From Mesorhizobium sp. L-8-3 (GTDB taxonomy: Bacteria; Pseudomonadota; Alphaproteobacteria; Rhizobiales; Rhizobiaceae): DNA of 64,000 nucleotides. Shown here in pieces: positions 35,264-44,031 of the stretch. The position numbers and the translations under genes are program-made. The notes below the pieces were generated by a model. The model made no database searches. It was not told the DNA's origin and was given only the letters and a program-made list of their open reading frames with translations. Location of the stretch: the NCBI RefSeq assembly GCF_016756615.1, contig NZ_AP023262.1, forward strand, positions 7,875,501-7,939,500, written 5' to 3'. How positions within the stretch are numbered: the first letter of the stretch is position 1; each line of letters begins with the position of its first letter.

Positions 35264-36562
35264 TCACTGGCCGAGTTCCTCGGAAGACGTGTCCGTCGCC
35301 GAGAACTCGGCCGTCGCGGCAGGGCCGCTCGCCTCGGGCGTTTGCCGGCCGGCCACGGAGACCACGTCGCCGGGCGCGACATCCGTCGCGCTCGATGCAG
35401 CGATTTCGACCGGCAAGCCGTTCTGCCTGCGGATGATCGTGAAGGTCGGCTGCGCCTCCTGCGCGCCCGCGCCCTGCTGCGAGCCCAGCCTGTCGAGCAG
35501 CAGCTTCTGCGACAGCTCGCGTCTGCGCTTCAACTCCGCCAGTGACGCCTGCTCCGCCTGAAGTTCGGCGGCAACCTCCGTCTGCTTGCGGTCGCGCAAG
35601 CCGTCCTCGTTGCGCGTTGCCTCGGAGATCGCCTGCCTGGCCCGCATCACGGCGGTGATCTGATCCAGCCGGTCCATGCGGTCCGAGGAGAGCGCGCGCT
35701 CCAGGTCCGATTTGCGCGAGGCGACCGCGATCCCTTTCTCCACGAGCCCCGTCACGTTGGCGAGTTCGGTTTCGGCCGACCGGATGCTGGCGTCGGCAGC
35801 CTTGATCTTCTCCTGAAGCACGTCGATTTCGGTGCTGAGCAACTCGCGCAGATCGGCGAGCGACCCGGTCTGCCGCTCGAGCTCATTGGCGCGGGTGGTG
35901 AAGATGACCCTTTCCTGCGCGAAGATCTGCTGGGCCGACTGATCGTCGGCGGCGGCCGCCGGAAAGCTTATCCCGTGGGCACCCTGCTTTTCGGCTTCCA
36001 GCCGAGCGATCCTGGCAGTGCTGCGCAAAATGCCCGTTTCGATCGACTGGAGTTCGCTGACCAGCCGGGCTTCATCTTCGAAGGCCCGCACACGCACCCG
36101 CGACCGGCCGCCACTCAGCGCCAGAGCCTGCAGCACCGTCATACCCTCGCGGTAGCGGTACTCGCCGGGCTTGGTCACGTCGCCGACGACATAGACCGGC
36201 GGATAGTCAAGTATCTCCACGGTGGTGTCGGGCCTGTCGACCAGCGCCAGCTTCTCCTGCAGACGCTTGGCGATCTCCGCCGCCAGCCCGACCGTGTCGA
36301 GATCTCCAATGGAGACCGGGCCGATGACGGGCATCACCACCGTTCCGTCCTGCGAGACGACGAAATCGCCGCCGAGGGCGTCCCAGCGCTCATACATGCC
36401 CTTCGTCGGCATCCACTGAATCACGCCGACGCGCAGTTTTGTCTGGGGGACCAGCGTCTCTGCCGATGTGGGGAACGCCAACACGGAAGCGGCAAGGGCA
36501 AGAATGCCGGCCGCCATCCGTGTGCGGGTTGCTACTGCAACTTTTATCGATGATCCGCGCAT
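35264..36562 (-). CDS. Periplasmic polysaccharide export protein, ExoF/OPX-like
   Basis: This 432-residue protein has a signal peptide (about residues 1-34, AAGILALAASVLAFPTSA). A polysaccharide export (Wza N-terminal) domain follows (TKLRVGVIQW to RLQEKL), then an SLBB-type segment (VYVVGDVTKPGEYRYREGMTVLQAL). The next 220 residues are helical and probably coiled coil. This layout matches ExoF-type proteins of rhizobia. It should form or join the outer-membrane channel or periplasmic link for EPS. I chose the ATG at 36562 because the signal peptide follows it. The longer frame contains no credible sequence. Confidence 0.83.
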   Translation of the reverse strand: MRGSSIKVAVATRTRMAAGILALAASVLAFPTSAETLVPQTKLRVGVIQWMPTKGMYERWDALGGDFVVSQDGTVVMPVIGPVSIGDLDTVGLAAEIAKRLQEKLALVDRPDTTVEILDYPPVYVVGDVTKPGEYRYREGMTVLQALALSGGRSRVRVRAFEDEARLVSELQSIETGILRSTARIARLEAEKQGAHGISFPAAAADDQSAQQIFAQERVIFTTRANELERQTGSLADLRELLSTEIDVLQEKIKAADASIRSAETELANVTGLVEKGIAVASRKSDLERALSSDRMDRLDQITAVMRARQAISEATRNEDGLRDRKQTEVAAELQAEQASLAELKRRRELSQKLLLDRLGSQQGAGAQEAQPTFTIIRRQNGLPVEIAASSATDVAPGDVVSVAGRQTPEASGPAATAEFSATDTSSEELGQ

Positions 36563-37036
36563 CTTGCTATCGAGCCTGACGTCGAACGCTTGCCTGGTGA
36601 ATAATCCGGCTGGGAAGGCCGGACAGTCCCGGTTCCGAAGCCGCAATCTGCGGATTTCCGCCAATCTTGGAAAGTGGAAGGCCCCCGCACGGGCTTCATC
36701 AAAATTGCTGAGGAGGGTGAAAGCCGGGCTCATTCGGGGGAGCACCGTCGCCCCGCCGTCATGCCGCCAGGCAGGCATTTTTGCCTCATGCCTCTCCGGG
36801 AGAGCGCGCGGCGGTGGCCACACAAGCCGATCGAAGGTGGTCGGACTTTCGGTCTAGTTCCTTCGGATGAGGAACGACCATTGATGCCATGATCACGACC
36901 GCCGGACCTACGCCCACAACTCAACCCTATGGCCCGGTCGCGCGTGGCGGCCTCGCGGCGCTATGTTCCTGCTGTGGATGCCGAAAACGGGCGTCCGTCG
37001 GGCGAGGAACGAACGGACCGAGGGAAACGACAGGTG
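36563..37036. promoter_or_regulatory. Divergent intergenic region between the export operon and a LuxR-type regulator
   Basis: These 474 bases separate divergent genes and should hold promoters in both directions. Open frames reaching into this stretch have poor composition. No specific operator was recognised. Confidence 0.4.
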
Positions 37037-37807
37037 ATGAACATGACGCCGCCCGCGTACAAGGACGAACAGGACGGCCTCGTCGCCAACGGACACGACC
37101 CCGAAGCGCGCGCCGAACCGCGCCGGGTGATCCTCACGGCCACCGCTCCCGGCTCGATTTCAGAACGGCTGCTGCACGCACTGCGACTGGAATTCCCGTG
37201 GTGCGACGTGGAACGGGTGAGCCGCGTCGACGCCGCCTGCACCGCCTTTGCCCATCCGGTGGCGCTGATCCTCCTCGACGCCCAGCTTATGAAGGCCGTC
37301 GAAGAGGCCTCCGCGGCGCTGTCGCGCCAGCACCCCCAGGCGATCGCAGCGCTGATCGAGGTCGACGATCACAAACCCGTCTCCTCGATAAACGAGGTTC
37401 TCGCCTCGCGCGTGATCCGGGGTGTGTTGCCGATGAATCTGGGTCTCGACGCATGGCTCGCCGTCATCCGTTTGATGCTGTGCGGGGGGGAGTACTATCC
37501 GCCGCGCATGCTTCGCGCTTTCGCCGAGAGACACAGCCTGCCGATAGGACCGCGCACCCGGTTGCCGCACGGGCGCGAGAACGACATCACGGAACTGACC
37601 GCGCGTGAGATGCAGATTCTGGAAATGGTCTCTCGCGGTCTTCAGAACAAGACCATCGCCGCCGAGTTCCGCCTCTCCGAGCATACCGTGAAGATCCACC
37701 TCCACAACATCATCAGCAAGCTCGGCGCTCACAACCGCACCGAAGCCGCGGCCCGGTTCCGCTATTTCCAAGAACGCAGCGTGCCATCGAGCTCAGGCGA
37801 GTACTGA
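37037..37807 (+). CDS. LuxR-type transcriptional regulator with an atypical receiver-like region
   Basis: This 256-residue protein has a C-terminal LuxR helix-turn-helix at about residues 190-245 (LTAREMQILEMVSRG, NKTIAAEFRLSEHTVKIHLHNI). The N-terminal part (about 25-150) has the alternating pattern of a response-regulator receiver with LLDAQ near residue 79. The conserved lysine and threonine of true receivers are not evident, so it may not be controlled by a phosphorelay. I chose the ATG at 37037 because an AGGTG-type purine stretch precedes it. It lies between the export operon and exoY and probably controls EPS genes. A short REP-like element follows. Confidence 0.78.
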   Translation: MNMTPPAYKDEQDGLVANGHDPEARAEPRRVILTATAPGSISERLLHALRLEFPWCDVERVSRVDAACTAFAHPVALILLDAQLMKAVEEASAALSRQHPQAIAALIEVDDHKPVSSINEVLASRVIRGVLPMNLGLDAWLAVIRLMLCGGEYYPPRMLRAFAERHSLPIGPRTRLPHGRENDITELTAREMQILEMVSRGLQNKTIAAEFRLSEHTVKIHLHNIISKLGAHNRTEAAARFRYFQERSVPSSSGEY

Positions 37808-37907
37808 AGCATGTTTCCCGAAGCTGGGAACCGGTTCCGGGAGACATGCGCAAGAACAAACACCTGAAGCGCGGAAAGCGAAACTGAAATATCGCAACGC
37901 GCCTTAG
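37805..37907. repeat. Compound palindromic repeat of the rhizobial intergenic type
   Basis: GCATGTTTCCCG (37809-37820) pairs with CGGGAGACATGC (37838-37849). Within it is a perfect palindrome GGAACCGGTTCC (37827-37838). A second hairpin is formed by CTGAAGCGCG (37864-37873) and CGCGCCTTAG (37898-37907) with some mismatches. The overall form, with ACATGCGCAAGAACAAACACC between the two hairpins, is like dispersed intergenic elements I associate with Rhizobiales genomes. It may also end transcription of the LuxR gene. Confidence 0.6.
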
Positions 37908-38472
37908 CTCTTGCGGACAGTTATCCGATGCCGCGACAGGTGCCGCACCGAGTGGACCGTTTGACCTGCTGGGGGCTACTTGCGCGCCGATATCATCGCC
38001 GCTGGGGCTTTCCCTTTCACAGAACACCGTATCCGTTCCGAGACAGGAACCCGACATGAGGGCCGGCCGGCGGATGGCGACCCCCGCGGGAGCGGAATGC
38101 ATCCGGCAGGGGCATCGGCGGTCGATAAGAACGATGGCCTGGAGCGCCCCGCTGCCTGGTCCGCGCGAAAGCCAAGCGGCTCGGACGCTGGCGACCGAGG
38201 TCGCGTGGATGCCCCTACCTCGCCCAGGTGTCTCGCCATCCGGGTCGTTGGCATATCGCCGTTTCGGCGTCCGACCACGGTTCTCCTTCGGGCCCTGGCG
38301 ATGCTCCGCCCCCCGGTTTGGCGCTGCTCAGCGCCGCATTTCCAGCTGCGCGATTGGTTCGAGCGTGACCCCGACAGGCGATTTCCGCCACCTAGCCCGT
38401 ACAGTCTAGGATGAAATAGCTAAGATGGGCTTATTGCCGTTCCAAATACAATTCTCATAATTCTTTCAGGAA
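37908..38472. other. Intergenic region upstream of the initiating sugar transferase gene
   Basis: These 565 bases carry no convincing gene. Open frames on both strands are Arg/Pro/Ala-rich. The last 70 bases before 38473 are AT-rich and include plausible promoter sequence for the transferase gene. Confidence 0.4.
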
Positions 38473-39297
38473 ATGGAAGACGAGCCGAGTTCTTCCATGG
38501 ATCAAATCTTGGAAGGGTCAAATAACACCTCGATCAATATGGCAACCTACCCACGCCGATATGACGAGATTGACTTTCTTCCGGCGCTCTCACCCTCTCC
38601 CTTGGAGGTATTGATGCTGGAAAATTACTCCAGATCGTATTCCCCCCACCTTTCGGTTGACGCCCTGTCATCCAATCGGAGGGCCCGACCAAAACAGTCC
38701 TATCTGGCAGCGAAACGCGGCCTGGATGTTGCCGTCACGATTGCGCTCGCGCCCTTCGTGCTCACCATCGTCGGCATATTGGCGCTTCTGATCCGGCTCG
38801 ATGGGGGATCCGCCTTTTATCGCCAGGAACGATTGGGCAAGGACGGCAAGGTATTCAAGCTGTGGAAGCTGCGGACGATGGTTCCGAATGCCGAGCAGCG
38901 GCTCCAGGAATATCTGAACGGCAACGCCGCGGCACGGATCGAATGGGACAAGGCTCAGAAGCTCAGAAACGATCCGCGCATCACCACCCTGGGCCGTTAC
39001 CTCCGCAAATATTCGCTCGACGAACTGCCGCAACTGCTGAATGTCTTCGTGGGCGACATGAGCCTGGTGGGGCCGCGCCCGATGTGCCCCGACCAGCGCC
39101 AACAATATCCGGGTACCGCCTACTTCATGATGCGCCCCGGAATAACCGGGCTCTGGCAGGTCAGTGAACGCAACGCATGCTCCTTCGCGGAACGCGCCAT
39201 CTATGATGGGCGCTATGCCGGCGCCATGTCGTTCCGGACCGATCTCTGGATCCTCGCGCTGACGCCGCTTGTGGTGCTGCGCGGCACCGGGCTTTGA
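38473..39297 (+). CDS. exoY: Initiating sugar phosphotransferase, ExoY-like (polyprenyl-phosphate hexose-1-phosphate transferase)
   Basis: This 274-residue membrane protein has a poorly conserved first 75 residues, then AKRGLDVAVTIALAPFVLTIVGILALLIRL (the single hydrophobic hairpin at about 80-108), GSAFYRQERLGKDGKVFKLWKLRTMVPNAE, GRYLRKYSLDELPQLLNVFVGDMSLVGPRPM and RPGITGLWQVSER. These are the catalytic signatures of the bacterial sugar transferase family. It should start each EPS unit by moving hexose-1-phosphate, galactose in ExoY, onto undecaprenyl phosphate. AGGA lies just before the ATG at 38473. An ATG at 38497 is an alternative. Confidence 0.88.
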   Translation: MEDEPSSSMDQILEGSNNTSINMATYPRRYDEIDFLPALSPSPLEVLMLENYSRSYSPHLSVDALSSNRRARPKQSYLAAKRGLDVAVTIALAPFVLTIVGILALLIRLDGGSAFYRQERLGKDGKVFKLWKLRTMVPNAEQRLQEYLNGNAAARIEWDKAQKLRNDPRITTLGRYLRKYSLDELPQLLNVFVGDMSLVGPRPMCPDQRQQYPGTAYFMMRPGITGLWQVSERNACSFAERAIYDGRYAGAMSFRTDLWILALTPLVVLRGTGL

Positions 39298-39414
39298 AGC
39301 CCATCTCGCTCCGCGATCAAATTGGCGACGCCCCGACTATGTCGGGCGCTGCTGCGTCGAAACAAGGCGACCCGATCGGCCGCCGGTCGAGACCACACAA
39401 AGCGGAACCGCTCA

Positions 39415-39448
39415 CAAAAAAGCCGCGGCGGGAATCCCGACGCGGCTT
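39415..39448 (-). terminator. Rho-independent terminator of the LuxR gene at 39566
   Basis: The arms AAGCCGCG (39420-39427) and CGCGGCTT (39441-39448), extended by CGGG/CCCG around AAT, form a strong hairpin. Read on the minus strand it is followed by six T residues (the A-run at 39416-39421). It lies about 117 bases after the stop of the minus-strand regulator gene. Confidence 0.85.
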
Positions 39449-39565
39449 CAGTAGGCGTCCTGTCCAGCGCGGTTTTCCGCGTCTCTCGCCAGAAGCCCCG
39501 CTTGCGAATGAGAGCCGAGGCTGCGTTTGGCGACGGAAGGACGAAATCCCCTCTATGAGAGTCTG

Positions 39566-40360
39566 TCAGGCCTGCGGCCTGCTCGATCCGGAAAACTCCG
39601 CCGGGAAGAGGTCGTTGATCTTGTAAGCCACTTCGGTCCGATTGGTGGCCTTGACCTTCTTCATGATGTTGCGGATGTGCACCTTGACGGTGCTCTCGCG
39701 CAGCTTGAGTTCGTAGGCGATGATCTTGTTCGCCTTGCCGCGCCTCAAGGCTTCCACGACCTCCGCCTGACGAGCCGTGAACATGCCCGCCATCGGCCGA
39801 GCAGGGCTGCCGCCGGTGTCGAGCACCTGGCGCATGGCAAAGACGCTGCTGGCCGGCACGAATATGCCGCCGGCGAGCGCCAGCCCGATGGCCTCGATGC
39901 AGACATCGATGCCGACCGACGAGGGAATGTAACCGCGCGCTCCGAGCTCCAGCGCCTTCATGATCTGGGACAGTTCATCGGTATCCGCCAGCACGATGAC
40001 CGGCGTCGTCCCGAATTCAGTTGCCAGTTTCCTGATTTCCTCGGAGACGTTCGGATCGGCGATCTTCCTGCCGCCGACATTGAGAAGAATAGCCGCCAGC
40101 GGCGGATATTCGTCCTGCTTCTGCTTCCATTCCTCGATCGACCCGAACGCCAGCACCTGCATACCCACCCGATGGGCGGTGATGCTCTGGGCGAGGCATT
40201 CGCGATCGAGCGCCCGCCCGTCGACGATGACCAACGAGCGGTCCGCATGGACCGATTCTTCCGAAGCCGCGACGCGTTGGATACCCGTAAGCCCGACTGC
40301 GGCTGCGGTCTTCATATTGATAGGCGCATTGCTTCCACTGGTTGCGATAGCTGAAGTCAT
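39566..40360 (-). CDS. LuxR-type response-regulator-like protein with degenerate receiver
   Basis: This 264-residue protein has a receiver-like domain at about residues 40-155 and a C-terminal LuxR helix-turn-helix (FTARQAEVVEALRRG, NKIIAYELKLRESTVKVHIRNIM) at about 195-248. At the place of the phosphoacceptor Asp the sequence reads AAILLNVGG, that is Asn. The conserved Lys is replaced (ARGYIPSS), so phosphorylation control is unlikely. It faces exoY convergently. Its upstream region is the long gap to the Crp/Fnr gene. It probably takes part in EPS regulation, together with the LuxR protein at 37037. Confidence 0.82.
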   Translation of the reverse strand: MTSAIATSGSNAPINMKTAAAVGLTGIQRVAASEESVHADRSLVIVDGRALDRECLAQSITAHRVGMQVLAFGSIEEWKQKQDEYPPLAAILLNVGGRKIADPNVSEEIRKLATEFGTTPVIVLADTDELSQIMKALELGARGYIPSSVGIDVCIEAIGLALAGGIFVPASSVFAMRQVLDTGGSPARPMAGMFTARQAEVVEALRRGKANKIIAYELKLRESTVKVHIRNIMKKVKATNRTEVAYKINDLFPAEFSGSSRPQA

Positions 40361-40843
40361 GACTGTTCACCCCTGATGTCCAGTCCGAACGCGCAACGCG
40401 TCGCCCCGACGCATTGCAGACTGGCGTTACTCCCCAACACAAGTCTCGCCGTTCGGAATCATTCCACATCCCCCGGGCCGTCATGGTCGCTACGACCACC
40501 GCCAGCATAAAGGATACGGATTGGACCCCGCCCGACACCGTGAGAGGGTCACGGCTACCCACCACTATACACTCCCCAATATCACAGAGATTAACTTGGG
40601 TTAATCAATTGATAATTTCGATTAGCCCCATACCAAACTCGATCGATCCTAATCAGACAACCGGCACAGTGAGTTTATGTCGTGCTACGACCATGTCGTC
40701 CTTCAGAACTCGATGTGACTTCCGTTCTCTTCGATCTAACCTAATTTGACTAAGCACGAATAGATCGAGATTTTGTGGACACAAACCCCTCTCTTTCATG
40801 ATTTCGCCGCGCCCGATAACATAATCTGCCGGCGCGGGAAGGA

Positions 40844-41044
40844 TTGAAATTCACGAAGGAACCAGATGTGGGAATAACAAGTCCAGCGAAGATACCCATT
40901 CGACGATTGTACCGCATCGTCCCCACAACCATCCGCGATGGCCACCCCCTGGGGAAAGCAAAGATGCAATCGAAGCCGCCAACACAGATGCCGAACACTA
41001 CAAACGACGACGGGATTTTCTACGATCAACTCTCAGTCAAATGA
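40844..41044 (+). CDS. Candidate small protein of 66 residues, doubtful
   Basis: The frame starts with TTG directly after GGGAAGGA and ends 14 bases before a terminator-like hairpin. The product is basic and has no recognised domain or membrane segment. A purine-rich sequence overlaps the start rather than preceding it at the usual distance. Its position between a possible promoter region and a terminator is the only real support. Confidence 0.2.
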   Translation: MKFTKEPDVGITSPAKIPIRRLYRIVPTTIRDGHPLGKAKMQSKPPTQMPNTTNDDGIFYDQLSVK

Positions 41045-41057
41045 AAATAAAACAGTC

Positions 41058-41077
41058 AGGCGCATCGCCTTTTTTTC
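41058..41077 (+). terminator. Terminator-like hairpin with T-run in the long intergenic region
   Basis: AGGCG (41058-41062) and CGCCT (41066-41070) form a short stem around CAT. Seven T residues in total follow from the stem end (41070-41076). It has the form of a rho-independent terminator on the plus strand, yet no established plus-strand gene lies upstream. Confidence 0.5.
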
Positions 41078-41712
41078 GCCTTGCAGGCAGAAAAATTAAG
41101 TAATAATAATACTTCCCGAAGGATAGCTCTAACGATCTACGTTGCGAATGTTGCCAGCGGTCGTACGGCAGGCCTTTTCCGATACCTGCTCCCTGGAGGT
41201 GCGAGCGCATCGCCGCAGGAAGCGGAACCGAGGCTGCGATCACGCGTTGTTGCGCAGGGAAATCTGCAGCCGAGCGGCCGATATGCTCTCCACCTGCTGC
41301 CTCTCGATATCTTGCCGATCAAGCATCGGAGCAGCTGAGGATCATTGCGGGCGACATTCTCTCGCCCGGAGCAACAACTTCAGGAAGGAGATCGGCCTAT
41401 CGCCACGTCACTGGCAGCATCGGTTCCTCGCGAACAGCGTCGTGGAAACAGGGCGCGCGAGCATCACGGCCGCCGCGCGACGCGTCTTCTGCCCGCTTCA
41501 GCCGGCGTGGACATTGCCGCGGCGATTTCCCCCTGTTCCACCTTAGCCTGCGCGGGCGCGCGATCACCAGGCCGAAAACAACCAATAATGGCGCCGAAAC
41601 AACCCGACAATGGCGTCGCCTGTCAAAGAAAATTGGGATAGTCGCTTTAGGGAGAAAAATTGCAGGGGATCATTCCTTATTCAAGAGCTGCTTCCAAGGA
41701 TGGGATATTTGC

Positions 41713-42492
41713 TTGGAGCGAAGCTTGAAACAGGGACCAGCTGCATCAAGGGGTAAGCAGTTGCACACAACGAATTCCCGCCAGGCGGACGCTTTCGCCA
41801 GAAGGCTCGACAGATTCGCACCCACGATCGCGGAGAAGAGCGCCCTTGCCGACTTTCGTTCGGCGCGACACGCCGTCAGCAGGCGCAAGGAACTCGTCCA
41901 TGAAAGCCATAGCGCTCCGGTCGCCTATGTCCTCCACGATGGCTGGATGTGCTCCTACAAACGGCTGCCGGACGGCGGACGGCAGATCATCAACATCCAG
42001 CTTCCCGGCGACTTCGTCGGACTGAACAGCCTGTTCCTCCAGACATCGGACCAGAGCGTCGAGGCGCTGACTGACGTGGTCGTATCCGAGGTCAGCCGCA
42101 GCCAGATGATCTCGGCCATGCAGCAATCTCCCCGTCTCACCGAAGCCGTGTTATGGAGCTTCGCGCGCGACGAGGCGATCGTGGCGCAACATCTGGTCAA
42201 TCTCGGCCGACGCAGCGCCCTGGGGCGTATCGCACATTTCCTCCTGGAACTGGGCTACCGCCTCAACGAGGTGGAACTGGCCACGCCGACCCGATATGAA
42301 TGCCCGCTCTCGCAGCAGCTCCTGGCCGACGCGCTCGGCCTGACCAGCATCCATCTCAACCGCGTACTGCGCTATCTGCGCGAACGCGAGCTGCTTGTCT
42401 TCAGTGCCGGCAGGGTCGAGCTGCTGAACCGCGCGGCCCTCATCCAGCTCGCGGATTTCGATCCGTCCTATCTGGAAGCCGATACGCGTTGA
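41713..42492 (+). CDS. Crp/Fnr-family transcriptional regulator
   Basis: The frame encodes up to 259 residues with a cyclic-nucleotide-binding-like beta roll (ELVHESHSAPVAYVLHDGWMCSYKRLPDGGRQIINIQLPGDFVGLNSLF) and a C-terminal winged helix (CPLSQQLLADALGLTSIHLNRVLRYLRERELL). The Fnr iron-sulfur cysteines are not seen and the cAMP-binding arginine is not obvious, so the signal is unknown. This form is common in rhizobia. No ATG lies before the domain: TTG at 41713 is the longest start. TTG at 41761 is better placed, with AAGGGG about eight bases upstream. It is the last EPS-side gene and converges on the HlyD gene. Confidence 0.83.
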   Translation: MERSLKQGPAASRGKQLHTTNSRQADAFARRLDRFAPTIAEKSALADFRSARHAVSRRKELVHESHSAPVAYVLHDGWMCSYKRLPDGGRQIINIQLPGDFVGLNSLFLQTSDQSVEALTDVVVSEVSRSQMISAMQQSPRLTEAVLWSFARDEAIVAQHLVNLGRRSALGRIAHFLLELGYRLNEVELATPTRYECPLSQQLLADALGLTSIHLNRVLRYLRERELLVFSAGRVELLNRAALIQLADFDPSYLEADTR

Positions 42493-42621
42493 ACGAGCGG
42501 ATCGAGGCTCGACGCATGCCGGTGTCGTGATTTCGAAGTTCGCAGGATCCCGATATCGGATCGGAGGCGAACTCGCGAAATCAAGACGATGCGGGAAGAC
42601 GCAGAGTTGCCGGACTCCCGA

Positions 42622-44031
42622 TCACGGCTCGCGGATACTGTCGTCCAGGCCGCGGATGAGCGGATAGAGGAAATAGGATATCACTGTCCTGCGCCCGACC
42701 TTGATCTCGGCCGTCACCGCCATGCCGGGCAACAGACGCACCTCTTCACCCGACCCATCGAGCCTCTTGTCGCCGAGCAGCACCCGCGCCTTGAAGAAGG
42801 GAAGCTCCGCGGTCTCCGTCTGGCCGCCTTTCGGATCCGGCGCAAAGGCGTCTTGGCTGATCGTACGGATCGAGCCCGAGGCAGTGCCGTATTTCTGGAA
42901 CGGATAGGCGTCGAACTTGATCCGTGCCGGTTCATCGACCTCGATCCTGCCGATATCCCGCGCGTTGACGGAGACTTCCGCCTCGAGCGGGACGTCGAGC
43001 GGCACGAGCGTCACGATCGGCTCGGCCTCGCGCACGACCGAACCGACGGAGCGCTGGGCCATATCGAGTACGACGGCATCGGCCGGCGCGGTCAGCGCCA
43101 CCATGTTGCGCCGCAGTTCCATCTTCTTCAGCTCTTCGCCCGCCGCGTCGCGCTCGTTCCTGCGCTCGACGAGCTGCTCGGATGTCGCCCGGCGGAAATC
43201 CTCGATGAAGGCCCGCCGGTCGGCCTCGAGCTTCGCAAGCGCATAGGTCGCCTCCGTCTCCTTGCCGCGCAGCTGCGCAATGCTCGCCTCCACGTCGAGG
43301 CGCGCATCGCGGGAGCTGAGAAGGTTGAGCAGCGAGCCGGTTTCCTGCTTGTAGAGCGTCTCGCGTGCCTCCTCTATCTGGACGAGCCCGTCGCGCCGCC
43401 GGTCCAGAATCGCCGCCTGGTCCTTGCCGGCAGCGATTGCCGCATTTTGCGCAGCCATCTGCTGGTCGAAATTGTCGAGCTGGGCGATGCGGAAGGCGCG
43501 ACGCTGCTCGAAGAGCTGAAGCTGCAACTGCTCGTCCGGTGTGCTGCCGGCGACCGTGGCGTAGTCCCGGCCCGCAAGCTCTGCTTCGAGCCGCTTCACC
43601 TGGGCATCGAGGGCCGCGAATTTCGCCCGCTGCTGGTCGACATCGGACTGGCTGAAGGTCGCATCCAGTGTGGCGAGCGTCTGGCCGGCGTGCACGACGT
43701 CGCCGGCAGCGACGTCGATCGAGCGGATGATGGATGTCTCCAGCGGCTGCAGCACAATGGTCGGCTCGGTCGTGATCAGCTTGCCCGGAGCGACCACGAC
43801 CTCGTCGATCGACGAGAGCGACGCCCACAACACCGCCGCACCGATCAGCGCGGTGACGCCGTAGAGGGTCAGCCGGGCGATCCGGGGCGGGACACGTTCC
43901 TCCAGTTCGACCGCATCCGACTGGAATTCCGCGATGACGGGCGTTCGCTCGAAGCCGCGCGCCACGTCCCGCCTGTGCCCGTCGGCGGGCACCGGCAGGT
44001 TCTTTGTCTTCGCTTCCGTGTCGGTGCTCAT
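42622..44031 (-). CDS. Type I secretion membrane fusion protein, HlyD family
   Basis: This 469-residue protein has a short cytoplasmic N terminus, one transmembrane helix at about residues 53-72 (LTLYGVTALIGAAVLWASL), a lipoyl-like half motif (PLETSIIRSIDVAAGDVVHAGQTLATLD), a long coiled coil (about 120-300), and the closing beta-barrel region (VTLVPLDVPLEAEVSVNARDIG). The last 35 residues (LLPGMAVTAEIKVGRRTVISYFLYPL) are the HlyD signature. It should bridge the ABC transporter and an outer-membrane TolC-type channel, which is not in the window. Its ATG overlaps the transporter stop as ATGA. Confidence 0.92.
   Translation of the reverse strand: MSTDTEAKTKNLPVPADGHRRDVARGFERTPVIAEFQSDAVELEERVPPRIARLTLYGVTALIGAAVLWASLSSIDEVVVAPGKLITTEPTIVLQPLETSIIRSIDVAAGDVVHAGQTLATLDATFSQSDVDQQRAKFAALDAQVKRLEAELAGRDYATVAGSTPDEQLQLQLFEQRRAFRIAQLDNFDQQMAAQNAAIAAGKDQAAILDRRRDGLVQIEEARETLYKQETGSLLNLLSSRDARLDVEASIAQLRGKETEATYALAKLEADRRAFIEDFRRATSEQLVERRNERDAAGEELKKMELRRNMVALTAPADAVVLDMAQRSVGSVVREAEPIVTLVPLDVPLEAEVSVNARDIGRIEVDEPARIKFDAYPFQKYGTASGSIRTISQDAFAPDPKGGQTETAELPFFKARVLLGDKRLDGSGEEVRLLPGMAVTAEIKVGRRTVISYFLYPLIRGLDDSIREP

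Larger units (their letters stand above)
40361..41712. other. Long intergenic region with lower GC, possible small transcript
   Basis: These 1352 bases separate the divergent regulators at 39566 and 41713. The part from about 40570 to 41130 is clearly richer in A and T than the rest of the window. I see no gene I can support with confidence. It contains a terminator-like hairpin at 41058-41077 and a short candidate ORF at 40844-41044 just before it. A small RNA or small protein, or the remains of a lost gene, would all fit. Confidence 0.5.

Noticed and set aside
41142..41546. A 134-codon frame with a stretch (NNFRKEIGLSPRHWQHRF) faintly like an AraC helix-turn-helix
   Set aside because: The likeness covers fewer than 20 residues, the rest is cysteine- and arginine-rich, and there is no partner domain or start signal. 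It could at most be a decayed remnant.
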